Origin: Microtetraspora malaysiensis
GTDB taxonomy: Bacteria; Actinomycetota; Actinomycetes; Streptosporangiales; Streptosporangiaceae
Length of the DNA: 64,000 bases
Assembly (NCBI RefSeq): GCF_001528665.1
Contig: NZ_BBYJ01000011.1
Coordinates: 62,001-126,000, forward strand
Reading direction: 5' to 3'
Position numbers and translations under genes: made by a program. The notes beneath the pieces were generated by a model that did not search any database, was not told the origin of the DNA, and worked only from the letters and a program-made list of their open reading frames with translations. Positions 16,793 to 25,395 of the stretch are shown here, in pieces; position 1 is the first letter of the stretch; each line of letters opens with the position of its first letter.

Positions 16793-16986
16793 AGGGTCCT
16801 CCCGGCCCGAGCCCGGCACTCCGCGGCGGACGGCTTCGCCGCGGCCACCATCGAGCTCCCCTGGAGCGGTGACCGGCCCCGTTCCGCCGCCGCCGAGCAG
16901 GGCACACCGGCGTCCCGCAGTTCGCAGGGGACGCCGCGGCCCGGTTCTTCATCCGGCATCTGAGCTGGCCGCCGACCAGCCCGCCG

Positions 16987-17988
16987 TCAGGTCAGGGCGG
17001 CGAGTACCCGGGCGCGGTGCGCCGAGGGGGAGCCCCACGCGGAGTGGAGGGCCCGAGCCTTCCTGATCCACAGGCTCGGGTCGTACTCGTCGGTGTAGCC
17101 GATCGCGCCGTGCACCTGGAGCGCGATCTTGGCCGCCGCGTACGCCGCCTCCGACGCGGCGACCTTCGCGGCGGACACGTCGCGAGGGAAGTCCGGTGAG
17201 CCGTGGGCCAGGGCCGCGCCGTGGACCAGCGGCCGGGCGTACTCCAGGCCGACGAGCGCGTCCGCGAGGTGGTGCTTGACCGCCTGGAACTCGCCGATCG
17301 GCCGTCCGAACTGCCGCCGCGCCCGGGCGTACTCGACCGAGGCGTCCAGCAGCGCGCGGCCCACGCCGACGAGTTGGGCGGCGGTCGCCAGGGCGCCCAT
17401 GTCGCGGGCGGCCTCGGCCGCGGCGCGCACCGAGGGGCCGCGGGCGAGGAGCTCGCCGCCCTCGACGGGGAAGAGCCGGCGGGCCGGATCCAGGGAGACG
17501 CGCGCCGCGCCGGGGAGCGCCGCGCGCAGCTCGTCGCCGTCCACCGCCAGCACGAGCCCCGCCGCGTCCGCGTCCAGCGCGTACGGCACGGCCGGGGGCA
17601 GGGCCGCCGTCGCCACCGTGTTCCCCTCGGCGATGCACGCGAGCCACGCGTCCACCGTCTCGGGCGCGACGACGAGATCCTCGGGGGCCAGCCGGTCGAG
17701 CAGCGCGGCGACGGCGACACTCTCGGCGAGCGGCCCCGGTGCGGCGTGCCGTCCCAGCTCGTGGAAGGCGGTGACCATCTCGACGGGGAGTGGTCCCGCG
17801 CCGCCCGCCGACTCGGGCACGGCGACGGCGAGGACGCCCGCGTCGGCGAGTGAGCGCCACAGGGCCAGGCCGGGCCCGTGCGATCCGGCCGCCCACGCGC
17901 GGATCGCGGCCGGCGTGCCCGCCTCGGCCAGGAGCTTGTGCAGGGTCTCGCCGAACAGCCGCTGCTCGGCGTCGAGGATGAACTTCAC
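16987..17988 (-). CDS. Acyl-CoA dehydrogenase, small subunit type (FadE18/33-like), 333 aa
   Basis: Acyl-CoA dehydrogenase fold, with AVPESAGGAGPLPVEM in the N-domain and the C-domain signature ARRQFGRPIGEFQAVKHHLA near residues 224-243, then QVHGAIGYTDEYDPSLWIRK near 288-307. At 333 residues it is shorter than a normal FadE (about 380) and lacks a clear middle beta-domain motif, as in the short subunits of mycobacterial alpha2-beta2 steroid dehydrogenases. It is downstream of a 375-aa FadE in the same operon, which fits such a heterotetramer. By context it oxidises a CoA thioester in ring C/D steroid breakdown. Its last 50 bases are duplicated at 11479. Confidence 0.83.
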   Translation of the reverse strand: MKFILDAEQRLFGETLHKLLAEAGTPAAIRAWAAGSHGPGLALWRSLADAGVLAVAVPESAGGAGPLPVEMVTAFHELGRHAAPGPLAESVAVAALLDRLAPEDLVVAPETVDAWLACIAEGNTVATAALPPAVPYALDADAAGLVLAVDGDELRAALPGAARVSLDPARRLFPVEGGELLARGPSVRAAAEAARDMGALATAAQLVGVGRALLDASVEYARARRQFGRPIGEFQAVKHHLADALVGLEYARPLVHGAALAHGSPDFPRDVSAAKVAASEAAYAAAKIALQVHGAIGYTDEYDPSLWIRKARALHSAWGSPSAHRARVLAALT

Positions 17989-18113
17989 GGCCGCCTCCCG
18001 ATGGTCGTCACGGCGCCGCGCCCGCGGCAGGTGCGGGCGCCCCGGCTGTTGAAGCAGTCACAAGCGCAGTCACGTGTGCTTTCACGTGTGCTGCCTTGGT
18101 CGTGTCCCACCGG

Positions 18114-19241
18114 TCACCGCCCCGACCTGGGCAGGCCGAGGACGCGCTCGGCGATCACGTTGCGCTGGATCTCGTTGGTCCCGGCGTAGATCGGGCCGGC
18201 GAGGGAGAAGACGTAGCCCTCCAGCCACTCGCCGTCGAGCTCGCCGTCCGGGCCGAGCAGGTCGAGCGCGGTCTCGTGCAGCGCCACGTCCAGGTCCGAC
18301 CAGAAGATCTTGTTGACGCTGGACTCGGCCCCGATGTCCTCGGTGCGCGAGACGGTCTCGAAACCCTTCAGCCGGTACGCCCGGGATTTGATCCACGCGT
18401 CGGCCACCCGGTCGCGCAGTGCCGTGTCGGACGGGTCGCCGCGCTCCTTCCAAAGCTCCACCAGCCGGTCGGCGGCGGCGAGGAACCGCCCGGGACTGCG
18501 CAGGGTGAGCCCGCGCTCGTTGCCGGTGGTGCTCATCGCGACCCGCCAGCCCTCGCCCGGCGCGCCGATCACGTCCCGGTCGGGCACGAAGACGTCGTCG
18601 AAGAACAGCTCGGCGAAGGCCGGCTTGCCGTCGATGCGTCCGATCGGGCGGCGGGTCACGCCCTCGGCGTCCAGCGGGAACATGAGGTACGTCAGGCCGC
18701 GGTGCCGTTCGGCCTCCGGGTCGGAGCGGAACGGGCCGAAGCCCCGGTCGGCGAAGGCGGCGCGGGAGCTCCACGTCTTCTGGCCGTTGAGCAGCCAGCC
18801 GCCGTCCACCCGGGTCGCGGTGGCGCGCAGCGACGCCAGGTCGCTGCCGGCGCCCGGCTCCGACCACGCCTGGGCCCAGATCACCTCGCCCGACGCCATC
18901 GTGGGCAGGATCCGGTCGAGCTGTTCGGGCGTGCCGTGGTTGAAGAGGGTCGGGGCGAGGAGGTTGATGCCGTTCTGGCTGACCCGGCCCGGGGCCCCGG
19001 CCGCGTAGTACTCCTCCTCGAAGACCAGCCACTCCAGCGGCGTCGCGTCCCGGCCGCCGTACCGGCTGGGCCAGGAGACGACGGACAGCCGCGCCGCGTG
19101 CAGCTCGCGCTCCCACGCGCGGTGCGCGGCGAAGCCCTCCTCGACCTCCAGCGAGGGCAGGGGAGCGGCGGGGACGTGCGCGCGCAGCCACTCCCGGACC
19201 TCGGTCCGGAACGGTTCGACGGACGACAGGTCAAGATCCAT
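18114..19241 (-). CDS. Acyl-CoA dehydrogenase, large subunit type (FadE17/30-like), 375 aa
   Basis: Full-length acyl-CoA dehydrogenase: AWSEPGAGSDLASL near residues 133-146 (FAD/substrate loop), WLLNGQKTWSS near 157-167, TGNERGLTL in the helical domain, and AGPIYAGTNEIQRNVIAERV at the C-terminus. The start overlaps the hydratase stop by 11 bases. Order and sizes (hydratase, large FadE, small FadE) recall mycobacterial Rv1935c-Rv1934c-Rv1933c; the C-terminus also resembles FadE30, which desaturates HIP-CoA. The divergent ipdF-kstR2-fadA6 operon ties it to HIP catabolism. Which of the two FadE roles it fills is undecided. Confidence 0.84.
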   Translation of the reverse strand: MDLDLSSVEPFRTEVREWLRAHVPAAPLPSLEVEEGFAAHRAWERELHAARLSVVSWPSRYGGRDATPLEWLVFEEEYYAAGAPGRVSQNGINLLAPTLFNHGTPEQLDRILPTMASGEVIWAQAWSEPGAGSDLASLRATATRVDGGWLLNGQKTWSSRAAFADRGFGPFRSDPEAERHRGLTYLMFPLDAEGVTRRPIGRIDGKPAFAELFFDDVFVPDRDVIGAPGEGWRVAMSTTGNERGLTLRSPGRFLAAADRLVELWKERGDPSDTALRDRVADAWIKSRAYRLKGFETVSRTEDIGAESSVNKIFWSDLDVALHETALDLLGPDGELDGEWLEGYVFSLAGPIYAGTNEIQRNVIAERVLGLPRSGR

Positions 19242-20076
19242 CGGCGGCGGCCTTCATGCTCCTGGGGTCCATGCCGGCCAGGGAGTCGGCCGAGGTCTCG
19301 GCGTTGTGCGCGTGCGCGAGGTGGTGCAGGCCGAACACCGAATCCATCCCGGCGCGCATCCCCTGCAGGTCCTCGGCCTGGTTCACCGCCTTCTTCGTCA
19401 GCGCGAGCCCGAGGCGCGGCATGGCGGCGATCCGCTCGGCCAGCGCGAACGTCTCGGCCTCCAGCTCCTCGCGGGCGACGACCCGGTTGACCATGCCCAC
19501 CTCGTACGCCCGGCGGGCGGGCATCCGGTCCCCGGTGAAGAGGAACTCCTTGGCGATCCGCGGCGGCATCGCCCACGGGTGGGCGAAGTACTCGACGCCG
19601 GGGATGCCCATGCGCACCACCGGGTCGGCGAAGAACGCGTCGTCCGAGGCGACGATCAGGTCGCACACCCAGGCGAGCATGAGCCCGCCCGCGATGCAGG
19701 CGCCCTGCACCATGGCGATCGTCGGCTTGGGGATCTCGCGCCAGCGGCGGCACATGCCGAGGTACACCTCGGACTCGCGGGCGAAGCGGCTCTCGGCGCC
19801 CTCCTTGCCCACGTGGTCCCACCACAGGCTCGCCTTGCGCGTGAAGGAGACGTGCGCGTCGCGTTCGGGCGTGCCGATGTCGTGCCCGGCGGAGAAGTGC
19901 TTGCCCTCTCCGGCCAGCACGATCACCTTGACCTCGTCGTCGGCGACGGCGCGGTAGAAGGCCTCGTCGAGGGCGTAGGTCATCGCTGAGTTCTGCGCGT
20001 TGCGGTACTTCGGGCGGTTCATGGTGACCACCGCCACCGGCCCGCGCCGCTCGTAGCGGACTACGGTCATCGGCAC
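19231..20076 (-). CDS. Enoyl-CoA hydratase of the steroid cluster (EchA13-like), 281 aa
   Basis: Crotonase fold with oxyanion-hole segments GEGKHFSAGHDIG (about residues 55-67) and VQGACIAGGLMLAWVCDLIV (about 109-128), followed by the GIPGVEYFAHPW loop. At 281 aa it is a little longer than standard hydratases because of an insert around residues 70-100. First gene of a three-gene minus-strand operon with two acyl-CoA dehydrogenases, so it probably hydrates the unsaturated acyl-CoA they make. Its promoter region contains the second KstR2-like palindrome. Assignment to the EchA13 type rests on gene order. Confidence 0.83.
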   Translation of the reverse strand: MPMTVVRYERRGPVAVVTMNRPKYRNAQNSAMTYALDEAFYRAVADDEVKVIVLAGEGKHFSAGHDIGTPERDAHVSFTRKASLWWDHVGKEGAESRFARESEVYLGMCRRWREIPKPTIAMVQGACIAGGLMLAWVCDLIVASDDAFFADPVVRMGIPGVEYFAHPWAMPPRIAKEFLFTGDRMPARRAYEVGMVNRVVAREELEAETFALAERIAAMPRLGLALTKKAVNQAEDLQGMRAGMDSVFGLHHLAHAHNAETSADSLAGMDPRSMKAAADGS

Positions 20077-20085
20077 CCCTCATTC

Positions 20086-20104
20086 TTTCTAACAATTGTT
20101 TGGT
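20086..20104. promoter_or_regulatory. Putative KstR2-type operator, copy 2
   Basis: TTTCTAACAATTGTTTGGT, with the perfect palindrome AACAATTGTT at 20091-20100, lies in the 66-bp gap between the hydratase operon and ipdF-kstR2-fadA6. It differs from the site at 4558-4576 in one base. Position between kstR2's own operon and a divergent target is what a self-regulating TetR repressor would show. Binding by KstR2 is inferred. Confidence 0.65.
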
Positions 20105-20142
20105 AGAGTAACTCATGTGACGCTCACTGAGGAGGGCCGGGG

Positions 20143-20919
20143 ATGAAGCCGCCCTACGTTCCGGGCCACGGCCTGCTGCGCGACCGGGTGGCCGTGGTGA
20201 CCGCGGCCGCCGGCACCGGCATCGGCGGCGCCTGCGCCCGCCGCATGCTGGAGGAGGGCGCCCGCGTGGTGATCAGCGACGCCCACGAGCGGCGGCTGTC
20301 GGAGACCCGGGCCGCCCTGGAGAAGGAGTTCGGCTCCGGCTCGGTGACCGCCGTCCCATGCGACGTGACCTCCGAGGAGCAGGTCCAGCGCCTGTTCTCC
20401 GAGGCCGAGGAGTGCTTCGGCCCACTCGACGTGGTGATCAACAACGCCGGTCTCGGCGGCACCGCCACGCTCGTCGAGATGACCGACGAGCAGTGGAACA
20501 GGGTGCTCGACGTGACGCTGAACGGCACCATGCGCTGCACCCGCGCCGCGCTCGTCCGGATGCGGCCGCGCGGGCGCGGCGTGATCGTGAACAACGCGTC
20601 CGTCATCGGGTGGCGGGCCCAGGAGGGCCAGGCGCACTACGCGGCGGCCAAGGCCGGCGTCATGGCGCTCACCCGGTGCGCCGCCGTCGAGGCCGCGCCG
20701 TACGGCGTGCGGATCAACGCGGTGGCCCCCTCGCTGGCCATGCACCCCTTCCTGGCCAAGGTCACCACCGAGGAACTGCTGGCCGAGCTCACCAAGCGCG
20801 AGGCCCTCGGCCGGTACGCCGAGCCGTGGGAGGTCGCCAACGTCATCGTCTTCCTCGCCAGCGACTACTCGTCGTACATGACCGGAGAGGTGGTCTCCGT
20901 GTCCAGCCAGCACCCCTGA
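20143..20919 (+). CDS. ipdF: IpdF-type short-chain dehydrogenase, 258 aa
   Basis: SDR with an unusual cofactor motif TAAAGTGIGGACARR near residues 20-34, NNAGLGG near 94-100, the Ser of NNASVIGWR and the Tyr-Lys of HYAAAKAGVMALTR. The end, ASDYSSYMTGEVVSVSSQHP, and the beginning, GHGLL, agree with what I recall of the mycobacterial Rv3559c/IpdF protein, which oxidises the hydroxyl of a 5-hydroxy-HIP-CoA derivative. GGAGGGCCGGGG lies directly before ATG. It heads the operon with kstR2 and fadA6 and lies just downstream of the palindromic operator. Confidence 0.87.
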   Translation: MKPPYVPGHGLLRDRVAVVTAAAGTGIGGACARRMLEEGARVVISDAHERRLSETRAALEKEFGSGSVTAVPCDVTSEEQVQRLFSEAEECFGPLDVVINNAGLGGTATLVEMTDEQWNRVLDVTLNGTMRCTRAALVRMRPRGRGVIVNNASVIGWRAQEGQAHYAAAKAGVMALTRCAAVEAAPYGVRINAVAPSLAMHPFLAKVTTEELLAELTKREALGRYAEPWEVANVIVFLASDYSSYMTGEVVSVSSQHP

Positions 20920-20974
20920 GCGGGTCTGCCGCGCGAGCCCCGACCCCTACGGCACCGGAAAGGCCCACCGATCC

Positions 20975-21601
20975 ATGAGCCCACGTCGCCGAGACTCCGA
21001 CAGCACCGCGGCCGCGCGGGCCGAGCGGCGGGCCGAGCTGCTCGCCGCGGCGGCCGAGGTCTTCGCCTCCCGGGGATACGCCGTCACCACCGTGCGCGAG
21101 GTGGCCGACGCGGCCGGGATCCTCGGGGGAAGCCTCTACTACCACTTCGACTCCAAGGAGTCGATCGCCGACGAGATCCTGTCGGCGTTCCTCACCGACA
21201 TGTGGGCGGCGTACGAGCAGGTGCTGGGCGCGGGGCTCGGCGCCGGCGCGACCTTCCGTGCGCTGGTCGGCGCGTCGTTCCAGACGATCCACCGGCACCG
21301 CCCCGCCGTCGTGATCTACCAGAACGAGTCCAAGCACCTGGCGGCGAACCCGCGCTTCTCGTACCTGCTGGACAACCAGCGGCGGTTCCGCGAGGTGTGG
21401 CTGTCGGTCCTCGACCGGGGCGTCCTGGACGGCGAGCTGCGCGCCGACCTCGACACCGGCCTCATCTACCGGTTCATCCGCGACACCGTCTGGGTGGCCG
21501 CGACCTGGTACCGCTGCGACGGCCCGCTGCCCGCCGAGGAGATCGCCAGGCAGTACGTCGCGATGGTCCTCGAAGGGATCCTTCAACCTAAGGAGTTGTG
21601 A
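20975..21601 (+). CDS. kstR2: KstR2, TetR-family repressor of C/D-ring steroid catabolism, 208 aa
   Basis: TetR helix-turn-helix at residues about 20-65 (VFASRGYAVTTVREVADAAG, then GGSLYYHFDSKESI). The C-terminal domain contains NPRFSYLLDNQRRFREVW and YRFIRDTVWVAATWYR, then QYVAMVLEGI. These are segments I recognise from mycobacterial KstR2, which binds HIP-CoA and releases DNA. It lies between ipdF and fadA6, overlapping fadA6 as ATGA. The two matching palindromes at 4558 and 20086 are its likely targets. This gene is the strongest single argument that both halves of the cluster form one regulon. Confidence 0.9.
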   Translation: MSPRRRDSDSTAAARAERRAELLAAAAEVFASRGYAVTTVREVADAAGILGGSLYYHFDSKESIADEILSAFLTDMWAAYEQVLGAGLGAGATFRALVGASFQTIHRHRPAVVIYQNESKHLAANPRFSYLLDNQRRFREVWLSVLDRGVLDGELRADLDTGLIYRFIRDTVWVAATWYRCDGPLPAEEIARQYVAMVLEGILQPKEL

Positions 21602-22758
21602 TGGCGGAGGCGTACATCGTCGAAGCGGTGCGCACCCCGGTCGGCAAGCGGGGCGGCGGCCTGTCCGGCGTGCACCCGGCCGACCTCGGCGCGCACGTGC
21701 TCACGGCGCTCATGGCCCGCTCGGGCGTGGACCCGTCGGCCGTGGAGGACGTGGTGTTCGGCTGCCTCGACGCCGTCGGCCCGCAGGCCGGCGACATCGC
21801 GCGCACCTGCTGGCTGGCCGCCGGGCTGCCGGAGGAGGTGCCCGGCGTCACCGTGGACCGCCAGTGCGGCTCGTCCCAGCAGGCGCTGCACTTCGCCGCC
21901 CAGGCCGTCATGTCCGGCACCTCCGACCTCGTGGTCGCGGGCGGCGTGCAGAACATGTCGCAGATCCCCATCGCGTTCGCCTCGCGCGGCGCGGCCGACT
22001 CGCTCGGCTTCACCGAAGGTCCGTACGTCGGCTCACTCGGCTGGCAGGCCCGGTACGGCAAGCAGGACGTCTCCCAGTTCCGCGGCGCCGAGATGATCGC
22101 CCGCGACTGGGACATCTCCCGCGAGGACATGGAGGCGTTCGCCTACCGGTCGCACCGGCGCGCGATCGCGGCCATCGACGAGGGCCGCTTCACCCGTGAG
22201 ATCGAGCCGATCGAGGGCGTCAAGGACGACGAGGGCCCGCGGCGCGACACCAGCCTGGAGAAGATGGCCGGGCTGAAGACCCTGGAGGAGGGCGGGCGGC
22301 TCACCGCCGCGGTCGCCTCGCAGATCTCCGACGGCGCCGCCGCGCTGCTCATCGCCTCCGAGGAGGCGGTCCGGACGCACGGCCTGCGGCCACGCGCCCG
22401 CGTCCACCACCTCTCCGCGCGCGGAGAGGACCCCATCCGGATGCTGTCCGCGCCGATCCCCGCCACCGCGTACGCGCTGAAGAAGGCCGGGATGCGCATC
22501 GAGGACATGGACCTGGTCGAGATCAACGAGGCGTTCGCCTCGGTCGTGCTGGCCTGGCTCAAGGAGACGGACGCCGACCCCGGGCGGGTCAACGTCAACG
22601 GCGGCGCCATCGCCCTCGGCCACCCCCTCGGCGCCACCGGCGCCCGCCTCATGATCACCCTGCTGCACGAGCTGGAGCGCACCGGCGGCCGTTACGGCAT
22701 GCAGACCATGTGCGAGGGCGGCGGCCAGGCCAACGTCACGATCATCGAGCGCCTCTGA
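21598..22758 (+). CDS. fadA6: FadA6, thiolase of steroid C/D-ring catabolism, 386 aa
   Basis: Acetyl-CoA acyltransferase (thiolase) fold: nucleophilic Cys in DRQCGSSQQALHFAAQAV near residue 92, NEAF near 313, GHPLGATGARL near 341-351 and the second active Cys in MCEGGGQANVTIIERL at the end. Length equals the mycobacterial FadA6 (386). In that pathway FadA6 cleaves a 6-methyl-3,7-dioxodecanedioyl-CoA-type product after ring opening. It overlaps kstR2 and ends the operon, 24 bases from the convergent membrane-protein gene. Confidence 0.9.
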   Translation: MMAEAYIVEAVRTPVGKRGGGLSGVHPADLGAHVLTALMARSGVDPSAVEDVVFGCLDAVGPQAGDIARTCWLAAGLPEEVPGVTVDRQCGSSQQALHFAAQAVMSGTSDLVVAGGVQNMSQIPIAFASRGAADSLGFTEGPYVGSLGWQARYGKQDVSQFRGAEMIARDWDISREDMEAFAYRSHRRAIAAIDEGRFTREIEPIEGVKDDEGPRRDTSLEKMAGLKTLEEGGRLTAAVASQISDGAAALLIASEEAVRTHGLRPRARVHHLSARGEDPIRMLSAPIPATAYALKKAGMRIEDMDLVEINEAFASVVLAWLKETDADPGRVNVNGGAIALGHPLGATGARLMITLLHELERTGGRYGMQTMCEGGGQANVTIIERL

Positions 22759-22782
22759 TCCGGCCCGGCCGCCGCGCCGCGC

Positions 22783-24294
22783 TCACCGGTGTCGCGGCGA
22801 CTTGGGCGCGAGGGCGCTCGGCGGCCGGTAGAGGTACCACTGCTCGGTCGCCGTCGTGATCAGCGGGACCCGCCGCCAGGACGCCAGGAACCCGGCCGGG
22901 GTGTCTTTCTTGTTGCTGAGCACGCCGACCCAGTCCCCGCGGACGAGCGCGTGGTCGATCGGCGAGGGAAGGTTGTACCCGCCGTAGTTCGTGGTGATTC
23001 CGACCATGCCGCAGCCGGAGAGGTAGCCGACCTGGATCGCGGCGTGGCCGTACAGGAAGCACGGACGCGAGATGCCGAGGCCCTTCAGCGCCTCGGCGGC
23101 CAGGCTGTCGGGCTGCCGGGCGGCGCCCTCGATGTCGACGCGCTGGAGCAGCGTGCTGCCCTGGAGCACGAAGAACGCCAGCATCGCGGCGGCGACCAGC
23201 ACCCGGCCGACCCGGACCCGGGCCACCGAGGCGAGGCCGCACGCCACGGGCAGGGCGAGCAGCGCGTACGCCGGCAGGAGGAAGCGCGGCGCGGCGTACC
23301 CGATGGTGACGATGTACGACAGCGCGAGAGCGGTCCCGGAGGCGGTCGCGATGAGCAGCGGCCGCCGCCGCGCCGGCTTGCGCACCGCCCACAGGCCGAC
23401 CGCCGCCAGCACCGGGATGGCGGCGAACCACGCGACGTGGCCGAGCGGGATGTCGCCGCACGGGTGGCCGAAGCGGCACAGGACGGGGCCGTCCAGCGCC
23501 CGCAGGTGCTCGCCCAGGCTGAAGTGCAGCCCGGCCTCGTTCTTCGCGCCCGCCGCGGACAGCCGCGTGAGCGGGCCGCCGTAGCTCAGCGCCGCCTCGA
23601 CCAGCCACTCGCCCCAGCCGACCACGAGCCCCACGACGATGGCCCCGACCTGGCGGAACCGCCGGGTCACCAGCCCGTACACCACGAGGGGGAGCGCCAG
23701 CCAGGACGCGTCCGTCGGGCGGACCAGCGAGGCGATCGCGAAGGCGATCGCCAGCCCCGCCAGCGCCCCCTTGCGCTTGGTCTGGCAGAACAGGGCGACG
23801 CCGCCGACCGCGCAGAACGCGACCCAGATGTTCGGCATCGCCTCGCTGCCGTAGAAGAGCGTCGTCCACAGCCCGGCGAAAAGCGCGGCCGCGGCGGGGA
23901 CGGCGGCCCCCGGGCGCAGCCGCACCCAGGGCGCGTACGCGAGGAACAGGCCGAGCCCGGACAGCAGGCTGAGGTAGACGCGGATGGCGATGACCGACGA
24001 GGTGAACACGGTCACCGGCGCCACCAGGAGGGGCACGCCCCGGGCCCGCGGCGCGCTGAACCAGGCCGGAGGGATCCCCGGCGTGACCTGGCTGACGTAG
24101 ATGCTTTCGTCCCAGCCCAGCCCGACCCGGATCGTCACCATGAGCTGGACCGCCGAGTAGCAGACGGCCACCGCGGCGAGCGCCAGGTACCAGCGGCGCG
24201 AGGCCGCCCAGGCCCGGATCCCCTTGCGGGGGGACAGATCCGGCGCCGGTGAGGAGCCGCCACCCCGTGTGGCGGTCTCCGTAAGCTGATTCAT
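22783..24294 (-). CDS. Polytopic membrane protein, GT-C/PMT-like glycosyltransferase candidate, 503 aa
   Basis: About ten hydrophobic segments run from residue 30 to 410, beginning with WYLALAAVAVCYSAVQLMVT. The first extracytoplasmic loop has GLGWDESIYVSQ, an acidic pair of the type that is catalytic in GT-C/GT39 polyprenyl-phosphate-dependent mannosyltransferases. The last 90 residues form a soluble tail. ATG 24294 is chosen over GTG 24312 because GGGGAG lies 8 bases before it. It is alone, convergent with fadA6, and unrelated to the steroid genes by content. Donor and acceptor unknown; a plain integral membrane protein remains possible. Confidence 0.65.
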   Translation of the reverse strand: MNQLTETATRGGGSSPAPDLSPRKGIRAWAASRRWYLALAAVAVCYSAVQLMVTIRVGLGWDESIYVSQVTPGIPPAWFSAPRARGVPLLVAPVTVFTSSVIAIRVYLSLLSGLGLFLAYAPWVRLRPGAAVPAAAALFAGLWTTLFYGSEAMPNIWVAFCAVGGVALFCQTKRKGALAGLAIAFAIASLVRPTDASWLALPLVVYGLVTRRFRQVGAIVVGLVVGWGEWLVEAALSYGGPLTRLSAAGAKNEAGLHFSLGEHLRALDGPVLCRFGHPCGDIPLGHVAWFAAIPVLAAVGLWAVRKPARRRPLLIATASGTALALSYIVTIGYAAPRFLLPAYALLALPVACGLASVARVRVGRVLVAAAMLAFFVLQGSTLLQRVDIEGAARQPDSLAAEALKGLGISRPCFLYGHAAIQVGYLSGCGMVGITTNYGGYNLPSPIDHALVRGDWVGVLSNKKDTPAGFLASWRRVPLITTATEQWYLYRPPSALAPKSPRHR

Positions 24295-24764
24295 CGTATT
24301 TCTCCCCGTCACAGCCGGCTCAGGTTTCTCCCCTGGCTCGGCGAGTCATCTGCGCCAGATTAGTTAGCGATTCTTCAGTGACCGTTGAGCGTCAGGTAAA
24401 GGCCGGTTTAACTCCGCCGCCGGGGGTTACGAACCGGATTTTCCCGGCCGTCGTCCGGGATTCGTTCGCGCACGTCGTCCGGATTCTCGGAGGCGTCGGC
24501 GCCGCGCTCCGGGCGGTGGGGCTCTTTATCGGCGTGATCGCGACAGCTCCTGGGGAAAAGATGAAAATCCGGATAATTCCCCTGGCGTGGGCTTTTGGGG
24601 CAGGACGGGTATTCACCGGCATGACTCGGGGATTTCGACCGTCGAATTCGCGGGACGTCCCCGCTCGCGTTCCCAGAGCGGCGAGCCGCCAGGTCCGCCG
24701 TGGGTGGGCCGGCCGCGCACCGGCGCCCCGGGAACGCCGGGCGGCCGAGGAACGGTGGTGCCGA
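24295..24764. other. 470-bp intergenic stretch without an assigned gene
   Basis: The divergent region between the membrane-protein gene and the PadR gene. It is visibly less GC-rich than its surroundings around 24360-24440. A plus-strand frame is open from 24378 into the PadR gene, but its translation before the PadR start shows no family and no ribosome site at the beginning, so I treat it as non-coding leader. No clear operator or hairpin seen. Confidence 0.4.
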
Positions 24765-24770
24765 GTGAGC

Positions 24771-25124
24771 ATGTGGGAGCCGAAGAACCTGCTCAGCCCG
24801 TGCCTGCTCCTGCTGCTCGGCGAGCGCCCCGACCACGGGTACGAGCTGGTCCGGAGGCTGCGGCCCCTCGGCATCGTCGACGGCGACACCAGCACCGTCT
24901 ACCGCACCCTGCGCTCCCTGGAACGCCACGGATGCCTGTGCTCCGACTGGGCCCCCTCCGGCACGGGCCCGGCCCGTCGCGTCTACCGGATCACCGCCAA
25001 GGGGCGGACCGAACTGCTGAGCTGGCTGGGCACGCTGGAGGAGACGCGCAGGCGGCTCGACTACTACATGCGCCGGCTCGCGCCGCTGATCGAGAACCGC
25101 CACCCCCACCCCGACGGCGCTTGA
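24771..25124 (+). CDS. PadR-family transcriptional regulator, 117 aa
   Basis: Short PadR-type winged helix: LLLLGERPDHGYELVRRL near residues 14-31, then STVYRTLRSLERHG in the recognition region, GPARRVYRITAKGRTELLSW in the wing and a C-terminal dimerisation helix with LDYYMRRLAP. Start may be ATG 24771 or GTG 24765, six bases earlier; neither has a clear ribosome site. Convergent with the hydrogenase operon, and its own promoter faces the membrane-protein gene, so the target is not obvious. PadR proteins usually respond to phenolics or to drug or membrane stress. Confidence 0.8.
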   Translation: MWEPKNLLSPCLLLLLGERPDHGYELVRRLRPLGIVDGDTSTVYRTLRSLERHGCLCSDWAPSGTGPARRVYRITAKGRTELLSWLGTLEETRRRLDYYMRRLAPLIENRHPHPDGA

Positions 25125-25287
25125 TCGCCACGCCCCGCCGGGAACCGACAGGGCGAGCCGGTAGAGCAGGACGCGTGGCGACCGCGTTCATGGGTGATCA
25201 TGGAATCACAAGCCGGGGAACCCGGTAACCACGCTCACACAACGCTCGCGCGGGCTGGGGCGCCCTGAGGTGGCGGCCCGGGCACCG

Positions 25288-25395
25288 CTACATCCGCTTC
25301 AGTCTGAGGTAGCGGCGGATGTCCGGCCACTGCACCACGATGAGCGCAACCATGAGGCCGGCCAGGACCACGGCGGCCACCTTCAGCTTCTTCAT
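25288..25395 (-). CDS. 35-aa membrane peptide, last gene of the hydrogenase operon
   Basis: Product: MKKLKVAAVVLAGLMVALIV, then VQWPDIRRYLRLKRM. That is one membrane helix (about residues 5-22) followed by a basic tail. AAAGGGAGTGCGCCG stands before the ATG, which overlaps the protease stop as ATGA. The PDIRRYLRLKRM-type tail is what I recall for the DUF6893 mini-proteins of actinobacteria; this family name is from memory. Position at the end of the hhy operon suggests a role in anchoring or stabilising hydrogenase parts at the membrane, which is inference. Confidence 0.72.
   Translation of the reverse strand: MKKLKVAAVVLAGLMVALIVVQWPDIRRYLRLKRM

Noticed and set aside
16793-16986. Possible second remnant before the small FadE subunit
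   Set aside because: Frames are open but none shows a recognisable motif.
22742-23869. 375-codon minus-strand frame inside the membrane-protein gene
   Set aside because: No hydrophobic or family pattern; the overlapping 503-aa frame has about ten membrane helices and a ribosome site.
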